NCBI GenBank assembly: GCA_964498585.1
Contig: CAZCHH010000022.1
Span: 1 to 49,238 of the forward strand
Source of the DNA: JAAYJM01 sp964498585
Lineage (GTDB): Bacteria > Bacteroidota > Ignavibacteria > Kapaibacteriales > UBA2268
Reading direction: 5' to 3'
DNA: 49,238 nt
Shown here: positions 1 through 9,800 of the stretch, one piece after another
How the letters are laid out: the number at the start of each line of letters is the position of its first letter
How positions within the stretch are numbered: the first letter of the stretch is position 1
Notes under the pieces: generated by a model
What the model was told of the DNA's origin: nothing
Seen by the model: only the letters and a program-made list of their open reading frames with translations
The model's database searches: none
Made by a program: the position numbers and the translations under genes

Positions 1-847
1 TAAAGTCTTCATCTTTGCTCAATTTCTGTCTTATCATCTCAACAAAATGAGGTGCGATTAAAGATTGCTGCTTGTTTTGCTTTAATTTAATCAGATTGAT
101 TGGCTCTTCTATTGCTTCACGGTATTGACTTTCGTTAATATATTTCTGCTCTTTCATCAGAGTTAATACAAGGTTGCGTCTTTTGATTGCTTTGTCGTAA
201 TCGGTCAAACCGTTATAATGCTCTGGTGCTTTGAGCAAGCTAACTAAATAAGCACATTCAGAAACTGTCAGCTTTAAAGGGGTTTTATCGAAATAAACCT
301 CAGCAGCCACTTGAATACCGTAAGCACCACGCCCAAAGCAAACAGTATTAGAGTACATCTCTAAAATCTCATTTTTAGTGTATGTTCTTTCAATCATAAC
401 AGCAACTACGGCTTCTTTCAGTTTCCTCGAAAAACTTTTGGATTTATCGTAAAAAAGGTTGCTGGCAAGCTGCATTGTGATTGTAGAAGCACCTGCCTTA
501 ATTTTCATTGAAACTATATTATTTATAGCTGTAGAAATTACTCTCGGAAGATATACACCCCAGTGATTGTAAAAGTCTCTGTCTTCAACAGCAATTAAAG
601 CATTTATAAAATTCTTGGGTATGCTGTCAAAAGGTAGGGAAAGACGTTTTTGTGCGTAAAAATGGTCAAGAACCTTTCCATCAGCACTTATTATGCGGGT
701 TGCTAAATTTTGGTCGGGTTTCTCTAACTCTTCAAGTGAAGGCAAATCCTTTGAGACTATATTCAATACCCAAAATCCAGCTATTCCTACGAAAACATAG
801 AAAGCAGCACAAAGAATAATTAAAAATTTTAATGGTGTCATTTTCAT
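1..847 (-). CDS. Penicillin-binding protein 1A-like, N-terminal part (partial)
   Basis: Class A penicillin-binding protein: a membrane-anchored peptidoglycan glycosyltransferase, normally followed by a transpeptidase domain. I translated the minus strand from the ATG at 847; it stays open for 282 codons to the window edge, so the 3' part is missing. An N-terminal membrane segment (about residues 7-28) is followed by the GT51 transglycosylase domain with its usual motifs: EDRDFYNHWG carrying the catalytic Glu, GASTITMQLA, RKLKEA, KNEILEMYSN and GRGAYGIQVAA. The visible end, APHFVEMIRQ, is typical of the linker towards the transpeptidase domain, which lies outside. No strong ribosome binding site precedes the ATG. 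The 140 bases to the next gene on the plus strand are AT-rich, so the two genes are divergent. The family call is firm; the exact paralogue is not. Confidence 0.9.
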   Translation of the reverse strand, partial: MKMTPLKFLIILCAAFYVFVGIAGFWVLNIVSKDLPSLEELEKPDQNLATRIISADGKVLDHFYAQKRLSLPFDSIPKNFINALIAVEDRDFYNHWGVYLPRVISTAINNIVSMKIKAGASTITMQLASNLFYDKSKSFSRKLKEAVVAVMIERTYTKNEILEMYSNTVCFGRGAYGIQVAAEVYFDKTPLKLTVSECAYLVSLLKAPEHYNGLTDYDKAIKRRNLVLTLMKEQKYINESQYREAIEEPINLIKLKQNKQQSLIAPHFVEMIRQKLSKDEDF

Positions 848-953
848 AATAATTTATTTCATAACCATTTTACAAAATTAAGATTATTTAGCTAATCGAC
901 AAAAATGGAATTGCAAATGCTTACCATTTTTATTCAAACTTAATTTTTTTTAT

Positions 954-961
954 TAAATTTG
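954..961 (+). promoter_or_regulatory. Candidate Bacteroidota -7 element (TAAATTTG)
   Basis: TAAATTTG fits the TAnnTTTG consensus known for the Bacteroidota housekeeping sigma factor. It lies 27 bases before the ATG at 989. It overlaps the in-frame TTG at 959, which argues that translation starts at 989 rather than 959. No clear -33 TTTG is present at the expected spacing, so this is tentative. Confidence 0.35.
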
Positions 962-988
962 CATAAGGAAATAAAGAAATATTTGAAA

Positions 989-1621
989 ATGGAAGAAAGA
1001 ATAATAGAATTATTTAATGATAAAGAACTTGTAAAGAAGATACAGGTAAAACTACCTAAACTTTTCTATTTAGCTGAACTTGAGTCATCTCGTGCCGGAA
1101 AAATTGGTATGGAAGTGGGTAGCTTAAGAGAAAGAATAATAGTGGCTTTGCTCATCTATAAATATGGTGAAAGTAATGTTATGTGCGATATTCCAATAAC
1201 CAAATCAGAAATTGACGTAATTGTTAATAATATTCCAATATCAATTAAAACAATTAGTTCTAACAAAGTAACTGGTGTAAAATTAATTTGGACTGTTGAT
1301 TCAATTAGCGCAAATCATTTCTATGAGATATACAAACCAAGTTGCGATATGATTTACATTCATATTAACTGGAATAGTTTAGGTGCATTATATTATATTC
1401 CAAAATTTGTTCAAAATGAAGTATTTGATAGCATTAAAAGAAATGAATATATAAAATTACCTAAACAAGGAACAAATCCAAGAGGTATTGAAATTGCTAC
1501 TAAAGCTATGAATCTTATTGTTAATAATAAAAATACATATAAAATTCCTATAGAATGGAAAAAAGAACAAATTAATTACAATGCTTATGAAAAATGGATT
1601 GAATTATGGAAACAGAATTAG
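989..1621 (+). CDS. ThaI-like type II restriction endonuclease
   Basis: A 210-residue protein that I recognise as similar to the ThaI family of type II restriction enzymes (ThaI cuts CGCG). The region around residues 35-60 (SRAGKIGMEVGSLRERI) and the later EID...SIK pattern (D76, K87) look like the PD-(D/E)XK nuclease core, with E43 as a possible additional acidic residue. Residue numbers assume the ATG at 989; an upstream TTG at 959 would add ten residues but overlaps a candidate promoter element. The gene overlaps the next one, a DNA methyltransferase, by 16 bases, the classic arrangement of a restriction-modification pair. The family assignment is from memory of the sequence pattern, and the CGCG target is inferred from the family, not seen. 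Confidence 0.7.
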   Translation: MEERIIELFNDKELVKKIQVKLPKLFYLAELESSRAGKIGMEVGSLRERIIVALLIYKYGESNVMCDIPITKSEIDVIVNNIPISIKTISSNKVTGVKLIWTVDSISANHFYEIYKPSCDMIYIHINWNSLGALYYIPKFVQNEVFDSIKRNEYIKLPKQGTNPRGIEIATKAMNLIVNNKNTYKIPIEWKKEQINYNAYEKWIELWKQN

Positions 1622-2523
1622 TTAAACAAAAAAAAGGAACTTCTACAAGTATTTTCGGAACGAATGGAAGAATCAACCATGATTCAAGTATTTTTTATAA
1701 TACAAAATTATATGAAGATAAAACAGAAAAAAATGGAAATACTGAAATAACACAGGATAATGATTTTCCACCTGAGTACTTAAACAAAGTAATCCTTGCA
1801 AATTCCGAGAATATGAGTATTATTCCCAATAATTCTACTCATTTAATGATAACTTCTCCGCCATATAATGTCTCAAAAGAATATGATGATAATTTGAGTT
1901 TAAAAGAATATTTAGATTTATTACATAATGTATTTAAAGAAACATACAGAGTTCTGGTTTCTGGAGGTCGTGCATGTATAAATATTGCAAATATTGGTCG
2001 TAAACCATATATTCCTTTAAGTGATTCTATTTCAAAAATAATGATTGATATTGGATTTAAAATGCGTGGAGAAATTATTTGGAATAAAGGAGCTGGTGCT
2101 GGAGTGTCTATGGCTTGGGGTAGTTGGCAATCTGCTTCAAACCCTGTCCTAAGAGATGTTCATGAATATATTCTTATTTTTTCTAAAGAAGATTTTCAGA
2201 GACGGACTAAAGACAAAGTCAATTCAATAACAAAAGAACAATTTATGGAATGGACAAAATCAATTTGGACGATGAATCCCGAATCTGCAAAAAAGGTAAA
2301 TCATCCTGCTCCATTTCCTTTAGAATTACCTTACCGTTTAATACAATTATACTCATTTATTGGTGATATAATTCTTGACCCCTTTATTGGCAGTGGAACA
2401 ACAGCTATAGCTGCATTAAAATCAAAAAGACATTTTATTGGTTATGAAATTAATAATGATTATAAATTAAATGCTGAAAATCGAATTAATACTTTTACTA
2501 ATCAACCTATTCTCGAATTTTAA
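1606..2523 (+). CDS. Type II DNA methyltransferase, SPPY (beta-class) type
   Basis: Modification partner of the preceding endonuclease. S-adenosylmethionine-dependent DNA methyltransferase of 305 residues with circularly ordered beta-class motifs: the catalytic SPPYNV at 84-89 precedes the cofactor-binding DPFIGSGTT at 258-266. The SPPY form is typical of N4-cytosine methyltransferases, although some N6-adenine enzymes share it. The N-terminal stretch with HDSSIFYNTKLY (about 25-36) is also common in this group. The ATG lies inside the 3' end of the endonuclease gene, so the two are probably translationally coupled. Modifying the same site as the upstream nuclease is inferred from the overlap. 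There is no controller (C) protein gene nearby. Confidence 0.85.
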   Translation: METELVKQKKGTSTSIFGTNGRINHDSSIFYNTKLYEDKTEKNGNTEITQDNDFPPEYLNKVILANSENMSIIPNNSTHLMITSPPYNVSKEYDDNLSLKEYLDLLHNVFKETYRVLVSGGRACINIANIGRKPYIPLSDSISKIMIDIGFKMRGEIIWNKGAGAGVSMAWGSWQSASNPVLRDVHEYILIFSKEDFQRRTKDKVNSITKEQFMEWTKSIWTMNPESAKKVNHPAPFPLELPYRLIQLYSFIGDIILDPFIGSGTTAIAALKSKRHFIGYEINNDYKLNAENRINTFTNQPILEF

Positions 2524-2537
2524 AAAAAGGAGACTTT

Positions 2538-4019
2538 ATGAAAAATAAATTAAATTTAGCTACAAATTATTTCTTGACTTTGCTTATTATTCTTATTATC
2601 CCATTGTGTCTTAATGCACAAAATAAAAAGGATAATACTCCAAAACCAACGAGCGAACTGAAAAATGTTATAATAATGATTGCAGATGGTATGGGAAAAA
2701 ATCAAATTGAACTGGTAAATTACTATTTAACAGGGAAAAAAGAAGCTCAAAAATATGAAAAATTTCCATATCAATACTTTATGTCAACATATCCAGGAAA
2801 AACTCATGAAAATATTAATATAAATACTTGGAGTAATAATTATAATTCTAAAGATGCCTGGACAAATTTCAGATGGATGAAACAAGCTTACACTTGTTCA
2901 GGAGCCGCTGGAACCGCTATGGCAACTGGAAAAAAGACTTATAATAAATGTGTCGGGGTTGGAGTCGATAAAAAACCACTCATTAATCTTACTGAATTTG
3001 CAAAAAAATTAGGTAAATCAACTGGTGTGGTTACTTCTGTAAATTTTTCTGATGCAACTCCGGCTGCTTTTTCTATTCACAATACTAATAGGGACAATTA
3101 TGAAGAAATTGCCCAAAGTATGATATTAGACTCCAAATTAGATGTTATTATCGGAGCCGGAAATCCTAACTATACTCCAGAAGCTAAATTGATTGAATCA
3201 GAAGATAAAAAGAACTATCAATATGTCGGTGGTAAAGAATTATGGGAGGGCTTATTAAAGAGTAGCACTAATTTTAAGCTTTCAAATAAAAGAGACAACA
3301 ATACAGTTCAAGACTGCGATAGCGATGGCAAACCAGACGCATGGACTCTTGTCCAAACTAAAGAAGACTTTTTGAAATATGCTAAAGGCGATACCCCAAA
3401 ACGTTTACTCGGTGTTCCTCAGGTGCTTATGACACTGCAACAAGCTCGGAATATCAATAGAAGCGTCCAATACCAAACTACACGTGAAAAACAGGAAAAT
3501 CCTTTTACTGTTCCCTTTAATCAAAATATACCTACATTAAAAGAACTTACTCAGGTCGCAATAAACATACTTGATAATAATCCCAATGGCTTTTTTGTGA
3601 TGATTGAAGGTGGCGCTATTGATTGGGCTTGCCACGGTAATCAGGCAGGAAGATTGGTAGAAGAATTGAAAGATTTTAATGAAGCTGTGGATTACGTTAT
3701 TGACTGGGTGAATAAAAATAGTAATTGGCAGGAAACTATGCTTATTGTTACTGCAGACCACGAAACCGGTTACTTGACTGGCCCGTTGCAAAACGACAAT
3801 AGCCCTGTTACTAATCCAATAAAAAATGTTAAAAAAGGGGAATTACCAGAATTTAAATTTAATGCTGAAGACCATACTAATCAACTCGTTCCTTTTTATT
3901 GCTCTGGAGATAAAGGCAATATTTTTTCTATGTTTGCCGATGAATACGATTTTATGCGTGGATACTATATCAACAACACCGAAATTGCTCAAGCAATATT
4001 TCTTTTATGGGGAAAGTAA
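2538..4019 (+). CDS. Alkaline phosphatase, secreted
   Basis: Phosphomonoesterase of the alkaline phosphatase superfamily, 493 residues, exported by an N-terminal signal peptide ending near LCLNA (about residue 27). Residues matching the E. coli enzyme can be placed: D50 (IADGMG), nucleophile S121, D172 and T174 (SDATPAAF), R185, E357, D362 and H366 (EGGAIDWACHGN), D407-H408 (TADHETG) and H446. Both zinc sites and the magnesium site therefore look intact. The Asp that normally precedes the nucleophile is Cys here (TCSGAAGTA). The gene starts 14 bases after the methyltransferase, with a good ribosome binding site (AAGGAG), so it may be transcribed with the restriction-modification genes although functionally unrelated. 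It probably scavenges phosphate in the periplasm or outside the cell. Confidence 0.9.
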   Translation: MKNKLNLATNYFLTLLIILIIPLCLNAQNKKDNTPKPTSELKNVIIMIADGMGKNQIELVNYYLTGKKEAQKYEKFPYQYFMSTYPGKTHENININTWSNNYNSKDAWTNFRWMKQAYTCSGAAGTAMATGKKTYNKCVGVGVDKKPLINLTEFAKKLGKSTGVVTSVNFSDATPAAFSIHNTNRDNYEEIAQSMILDSKLDVIIGAGNPNYTPEAKLIESEDKKNYQYVGGKELWEGLLKSSTNFKLSNKRDNNTVQDCDSDGKPDAWTLVQTKEDFLKYAKGDTPKRLLGVPQVLMTLQQARNINRSVQYQTTREKQENPFTVPFNQNIPTLKELTQVAINILDNNPNGFFVMIEGGAIDWACHGNQAGRLVEELKDFNEAVDYVIDWVNKNSNWQETMLIVTADHETGYLTGPLQNDNSPVTNPIKNVKKGELPEFKFNAEDHTNQLVPFYCSGDKGNIFSMFADEYDFMRGYYINNTEIAQAIFLLWGK

Positions 4020-4057
4020 AATATGTGATTAATAATTAATGGTGAGTTTTAAAAATT

Positions 4058-4361
4058 GTCATTCCGAACCCCAAGATAAAGCAAGTGCTTTATTTATATG
4101 GAGATGAAATCACTTATATTGTCATTCCGAATCCCAAAATGAAGTAAGAACTTTATTTAAATAGAGATGACATAACTTAACACTGTCATTCTGATCGCAG
4201 CAAAGAATCCAGAATATTTCCTTTAAACTACTATTCTCTGGATTCTTCACTTCGTTTCGGAATGACCGACAAAAAAAATATGTCATCTGTAGCGGAGCGA
4301 AGAATTCAGAATATTTCCTTTAACTACTATTCTCTGGATTCTTCACTTCGTTTCGGAATGA
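4058..4361. repeat. Cluster of dispersed intergenic repeats (two family A, two family B copies)
   Basis: This 490-base gap between genes holds four repeat copies. Family A (4058-4108, 4121-4171; about 51 bases) starts GTCATTCCGAA, has an inner dyad such as AAAGCAAGTGCTTT, and ends GGAGATGA. Family B (4185-4266, 4282-4361; about 80 bases) is an imperfect inverted repeat running from GTCATTCTGA through GATTCTTC to TCGGAATGAC. Open frames here are repeat-derived and not genes. The remaining stretch to 4510 shows nothing further. Confidence 0.85.
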
Positions 4362-4510
4362 AAAGACTGCGAAATAAAAAATTAAGAGGAGACAGAAGTT
4401 CTGTTATTGTTTTGGATAAAACAAAGAAGTCATTCTTAAATCCCAAAAAAGCCATTCCAAGTAAATTACAAGGAATGGCTTCAAATCTTTGTAAAAATAA
4501 GTACTTACAC

Positions 4511-6532
4511 TTACCTAATAATCAAATGTTTCGTTGTATTAAAACTATTTGTTTTTACATTTACCAAAATCAAACCTTTTTGATTAATTTTTAAATCAAT
4601 TTTGTTATTAACAATTGGATTAATTTGATTTTTATAAAGTAATTTCCCGTCAATAGAAAAAATTGATATATCAGCATTTTCGCTCAATAAATCCTGAAAT
4701 TCCAATGTAAATTTTCCATCTGAAGGATTGGGATAAATATAGATATTATCATTTTTCAAATTATCATCAACAGAGGAGCCAGAAGAAGAATATTTTACTA
4801 TAGTTCCATTTTCTCCAACAGCCCAGCCGAGTTTATTACTGACCATAAAAAGAGACTTAAGATTTTGATTAGTAGGCGATTGCTCTTCTAACCACTCATA
4901 TCCGCCATCGGAAGTTTTGTAAATAATACCATTATCACCAATAACCCAGCCGGTATTATTATCGACAAAATCAACATCTTTTAAGAATAAGTTTTGATTA
5001 ATATATGTTTTTTCCCAGTTTTCGCCGGAATTATTAGTAATAATAACAATTCCGGAATCACCAACAATCCAGCCATCGTTTTGGTCAATAAAAGCAACAG
5101 AGAAATAATTCGCATCACTTTCAAAAGTATAACCAATATCTAACCAAAAATCACCTCCGTCAGTAGTTTTAGCAACAACACCGCAATCGCCGGCAGCCCA
5201 GCCGTTTTGAAGTGTAGAAAAACTAACGGAATTAAAATTACATATTGAAATGCCTGTAAAACGCACATCCCAAGAGTTACCTCCGTCTGTTGAACGGGTA
5301 AAAGTTGTAGCTTCGCCGGCAACCCAAATATTATTATTGTCGTAGATAAATATATCTAAGAAATTATTATTAACAGTATTTGTATTTCTTGCGTCCCAGC
5401 TCTGACCACCGTTATTTGAGCAATAAATGGTATCCCAGCAGGAAGCAAAAACATTATTTGCAGAAGTAGCAGCAACTGAAAAAATGGTGATTTCAGTAGG
5501 AACATTTAGCTGGTTCCAAGTATTTCCACCATCGGTAGTTTTGAACATAGTAGAATTTTCGCCTGAAATCCATCCGGTATTTTGGTCAATAAAAAATACC
5601 GATTTCAGATTATTTGTTGTTGGGCTTTGAATAGTTTTCCACTCTCCTGTTCCAGTAGAAACCATATTCACAATTGACAGATTTGAAAATGCAGCTAATT
5701 CAACATTTTCTGAAGAACGAATAGTGCCGGGAGTATAATTTAAAGTAAGAATTTGCTCTTCTGTTATTGGAGTAGCAACTATTAAATCAATAATAGAATT
5801 ATTATTCTGATTTAATTCAACATTTGTTATACTGTTTGTTTGAACTCCATTATTGAATAAAGTAAACTGGTTTTGATTGCCGCTTGGGTCTGCCATATCC
5901 ATATTAAACTTTAGACTTATTTCAGTTCCTTCGCTATTAGTGTATGCGTTAGTTACAACAGGATTAGTAGGCGATGAGCCACCACCAAATTCTAAATTAT
6001 CAATTAAGTAAGAAGTTCCAATAAATCCTCCCATTACGTTTCCTACGTAAAAAGAAATAAAACCTTCGTCTGGAACACCTTCTAAATAATAACTGATATT
6101 GACTGTAAATTTTGTCCATTCATCATTATTTTGTGAAACAGTCAAGATACCTGCTCCAAGAGGTTCGCCTTCTTTAAACATACCTACAGCAATAGTTAAA
6201 CTATCGGTGCCTTCTAAATGACCTTTCATATACCCTGTTAATGTTGTATATCGTTGATTTACAGGGAAATTGCCATCAGCAAACAGATAGCCGCTCATAT
6301 TTGATTCCATTATAGGATCCCAAACGACTGTTAGCTCAGCAGCATAAGTGCCACTATAGCTATCTTCACTTTGCAACACGTTGCAAGTCTCAGCGGAATT
6401 CGGAGTTATCCAACCGACTGGTTTTAAACCACCATCTTCGTTAATCTCCCAATTCTCAAAGCTTGGATTGGGTATATCCGCGTTTAAATATAAACAAGAA
6501 AAAAATAGTATAATTAGTATTTTTGTTTTCAT
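4511..6532 (-). CDS. T9SS-sorted protein with YCF48-like beta-propeller repeats
   Basis: A 673-residue exported protein. Order of parts: signal peptide (1-18); a domain at about 19-190 starting NPSFENWE that resembles carbohydrate-binding/PCMD-type beta-sandwiches; an Ig-like domain (about 190-290, NPVVTNAYTNSEGTEISLKF); then a propeller made of repeats reading GWxxGxxGxxxxTxDGGxxW, as in Ycf48/HCF136-type BNR repeats (about 300-590); and finally a T9SS C-terminal sorting tail (about 597-673, beginning IYIYPNPSDGKFTLEF). It should cross the outer membrane by the type IX system and be attached to the surface or released. Ligand and function are unknown; YCF48-like propellers in such cargo are usually of unknown role rather than photosystem factors. 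Confidence 0.85.
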   Translation of the reverse strand: MKTKILIILFFSCLYLNADIPNPSFENWEINEDGGLKPVGWITPNSAETCNVLQSEDSYSGTYAAELTVVWDPIMESNMSGYLFADGNFPVNQRYTTLTGYMKGHLEGTDSLTIAVGMFKEGEPLGAGILTVSQNNDEWTKFTVNISYYLEGVPDEGFISFYVGNVMGGFIGTSYLIDNLEFGGGSSPTNPVVTNAYTNSEGTEISLKFNMDMADPSGNQNQFTLFNNGVQTNSITNVELNQNNNSIIDLIVATPITEEQILTLNYTPGTIRSSENVELAAFSNLSIVNMVSTGTGEWKTIQSPTTNNLKSVFFIDQNTGWISGENSTMFKTTDGGNTWNQLNVPTEITIFSVAATSANNVFASCWDTIYCSNNGGQSWDARNTNTVNNNFLDIFIYDNNNIWVAGEATTFTRSTDGGNSWDVRFTGISICNFNSVSFSTLQNGWAAGDCGVVAKTTDGGDFWLDIGYTFESDANYFSVAFIDQNDGWIVGDSGIVIITNNSGENWEKTYINQNLFLKDVDFVDNNTGWVIGDNGIIYKTSDGGYEWLEEQSPTNQNLKSLFMVSNKLGWAVGENGTIVKYSSSGSSVDDNLKNDNIYIYPNPSDGKFTLEFQDLLSENADISIFSIDGKLLYKNQINPIVNNKIDLKINQKGLILVNVKTNSFNTTKHLIIR

Positions 6533-6765
6533 CTGAAAACTCCTATTTATAAAAAAATCGTTTTTTCTCTTGTATAACTTACAATAATATTTAATAATAT
6601 AAAAGAAAAATCTTTTTTTGAAATCTTTTTTGAAATTATCCTTTGTATTATAAAATGATATATTTGATTATTCAGCTCAATTACTAAAATGATGGAATTG
6701 TAAGATTTTTCGTAAAGAATAATGACGTATATTATTTAATAAAGAATGTATTACCAATGATATCT

Positions 6766-6792
6766 TTATCCCCCGCAGGCAGCGGGGGATAA
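6766..6792. terminator. Strong GC-rich hairpin downstream of the protease gene
   Basis: Arms TTATCCCCC (6766-6774) and GGGGGATAA (6784-6792) around a 9-base loop, in otherwise AT-rich DNA. It sits about 100 bases past the stop of the minus-strand protease and could end its transcript, but there is no long T tract on that strand. It may be another repeat-type palindrome. Confidence 0.45.
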
Positions 6793-6802
6793 ATCCTTAA
6801 TT

Positions 6803-6852
6803 CATCTCCATTTAAATAAAGCATTTGCTTTATCACAAAGTTCGAAATGATA
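6803..6852 (-). repeat. Dispersed repeat family A, reverse copy
   Basis: Reverse-oriented copy of the family A repeat: CATCTCCATTTAAATAAAGC, then the dyad with TTGCTTTAT, then TTCGAAATGA. The rest of the 6533-6895 gap is AT-rich and shows no gene. Confidence 0.7.
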
Positions 6853-6879
6853 CTCAAAAGTACAAAAATTTATTTGGTC

Positions 6880-6896
6880 AAGCAGTGTTTATACAC
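6880..6896. repeat. 17-base direct repeat, copy 1 (flanks the protease gene)
   Basis: AAGCAGTGTTTATACAC at the 3' end of the protease gene matches AAGCAGTTTTTATACAC at 11878-11894 upstream of its start, 16 of 17 bases in the same orientation. Confidence 0.5.
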
Positions 6897-9800
6897 TATT
6901 TTAAAATAATAAATCTTGTAGTTAAAACTTTACTTTCTGTTTTTAGATTGCAAAAATACACACCATTTAGTAAATCTAAAGCAGAAAATTGAATTAAATG
7001 ATTCCCCATAGATTTATTTTCGTTATTTACTAAATTTAGAACTTCACATCCCATTGAATTAAGTATTGAAATATTTATACTGGTTTCATTTTCCAGGAAA
7101 TAGCTGATTTGTGCAACATCATTAATTGGATTAGGATAAACATTCAAAGAAGTTTCTTCATAGCTGACAATATTGGCTTCGGCAATATATAAAGCATTTC
7201 TCTTATAATAAAAAGGATTTTGATTTTGTGAAGATAGCTCATTAATGCTTATAATCTGAATATCTTTAAACTCATTATTATCTGGATTAAAGATTTTTAC
7301 ATAGAGCATTTCGTTTTCGCAAGCACCGTCAGGAATAGTAGTTGCTTCATTATCTCCCCAAATAGTAACAGCAGCAACACCGTTTTTCATTTCTGCAGTT
7401 CCAACTATTTTATTTTCAGAATTAAAAACTGCGATATTAGTTCCATCTTCAGCATTTTTAATTGTTATGATTAAAGTTGCATCATTGCCAGTATTTGAAA
7501 AATCTGGTTTAAGTATTGGCTCGTTATGAGTAATTTCTGAATAATTATTTTTTTGAGAACTATTAGCAGGATATATTAAAACATCATCATTAGTTACAGC
7601 AATGTAATAAGCTGAACCGGGAATTAAATCACCAAGAGTATTAATCTGATATGATGGAATAAAAACGCCACCATATCCATTTTTACAAATAATTAAGTTG
7701 TCTAATATCGTATTTAATGCAATATATGAGTTTAATGGTTCTGTTCTTAAATAAGAGATTAAGGACCAGCCAGCATTTAGCTCAATAGGCGTTTGCTCTG
7801 GATTGACCAAAAGTCCATAAACAGATAAAGTTGATTCATTCGTTACATGACCAAGATAACCATTGAGAATATTCCAGTTAACTAGTGTATTAATATTGTA
7901 TGCCGGAATATAAACTCCACCAAAGCTATTTTTAATAATAGTAATATCTTCATCAAAATCTTCAAATAAATCTTCAATATCTAAGTTCTGTGGCTCGATA
8001 TAGCTCGAAAAATAATTCCAGCCGTAATGAAGGTTAATTTCATGGGTTTGATAAGCAGAAGTTTGGAAATACCAAGCTTGAGACCAATCACTAATTCTAT
8101 TTTCGCCAACAGCTCTTACTCGCCAGTAATAATCCTGTCCATACTGAGAATTAAAAGGAAATTGAGTTATATTTAAATTTGGATTGTTAATTATTAGATT
8201 AGTAAATTCTTGGTCTGTAGAAACTTGTAATACATATTTTGTAGCTGAAACCACAGGATTCCAGTCAAGATTAACTTCAGGTTCTGCAATAATTGAGTTG
8301 TTTACAGGTTGAACTAATACTGGTACAGCTAATAGTAGTATTTCAACGCTAAATTGAACATTTGGTCGGCTTGATGATGTTGACGTTACTGAAGTTAGCT
8401 CACAAACCCCGGTGCCGTCTCTTCTTCTGTATGCTACACTTGTATTGGAAGTGGTAGTATAACGGGTAGAAGCATTGCTATTAAAAACATCATTTTGGAA
8501 ACAAACCTCAATTAAAATATTTGAACTACCATTCCAAATAAAAGGAGTTGAAAATAAATGTGTATTCCATCCTACATAAGGCAAATGTGAAGCTGGCGAA
8601 GTTACTTGAGTCCAAGAGCCATAATTATCAAATCCGTTGAGTGAGTTTGTTGTTGTATGTTTCATTTTTATGTAAAAATCATCAAGCTCCTCGCTAGAAT
8701 TAGTATTTTCAACATCAAAAGCTAAGCTATAAATATTACCCCCTGTAAAACCGAGATTAGTAAGTTCATCAGCTTTTATTAGAATTTGATGTTTAGCACC
8801 CCAGTAAAAATTTCCATAAGGAGCCGGGTATGTGTTGAAAGCATTGCTATAATTTCCAGTTCCAATATTAATCGTAAATACCCGACCAATTGTTGTAAAA
8901 CTCCAAACATCAGACCATTCAGTTGATTGACTGTTGATATTTGCATTTACTCTCCAATAGTATAATTGTTCATATTCTAATATTCCCATTGGAAAGCTAA
9001 AATTAGTATTAGTAATACCATTTTCATTTTGAATTAATGTTGAAAAATCTATGTCGGTTGATAACTGGAAAGAATAACTGTCAGCACCTACAAAGGAATT
9101 CCAAACAAAATTTGCATTTAAAGGAATATCTACAGATTCGTTAGCTGGTTCTGAAAGAATTGGAGCATTTTTCATTGTTCTAAAGCTTAGAACGCAAGAC
9201 CAATCTGTATAATTTCCTGAAATCTGGCTTCGAATCCTCCAAAAATACTGAGTGTTAAAATTCAATATATTATTGGGAATTTGTAATTGTGAATTAGATA
9301 AATCTGAATTCTGATGAATTATATTTGCAAAATCGGATTCATTAGAAATTTGTATATGATAAGATGTTGCATTTGGAACATCATCCCAATCAAAAAGCGG
9401 AATAATTGTGTTATTGTTTGATTGGTTAGTTGGCAAAAGCAATGTAGTAGCTGTTGGATTAAATACATATACTAATGGTTTATAATTTGTTTGAGAAATT
9501 GTTAAAGTAACAGGTAAAAAGCAAATTGGTTCAGGAAAAACTATAGTCCCTTCACCTTCATTTAAATTAATTTTTGCTTTTAATTCGCCGTTATAAACAA
9601 CAGTTGCAGTTGCATTATAAGAGTTGCAATTAGAAATAATTAAAGAAGTAGAACCTACAGGTAAAGTAGCAGGAAAATCTGCATTTATTATCTGTGGATT
9701 ATCAGTCCAAATTTTTGTTGTTGGGTCGCCGAACCAATGGAACAACTCAAATTGATATTTATTTAATGATGTAGAGCCAGCCCAGGTTTGTAACATACGA

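Noticed and set aside
989..2523. CGCG depletion as evidence of the restriction target
   Set aside because: Several CGCG sites are visible in the window, and a methylating host need not lose them, so nothing can be concluded without a proper count.
4262..4594. 110-codon open frame on the plus strand
   Set aside because: It lies in family B repeats and then runs antisense into the end of the YCF48-repeat gene; the repeat-derived peptide has no domain-like features.
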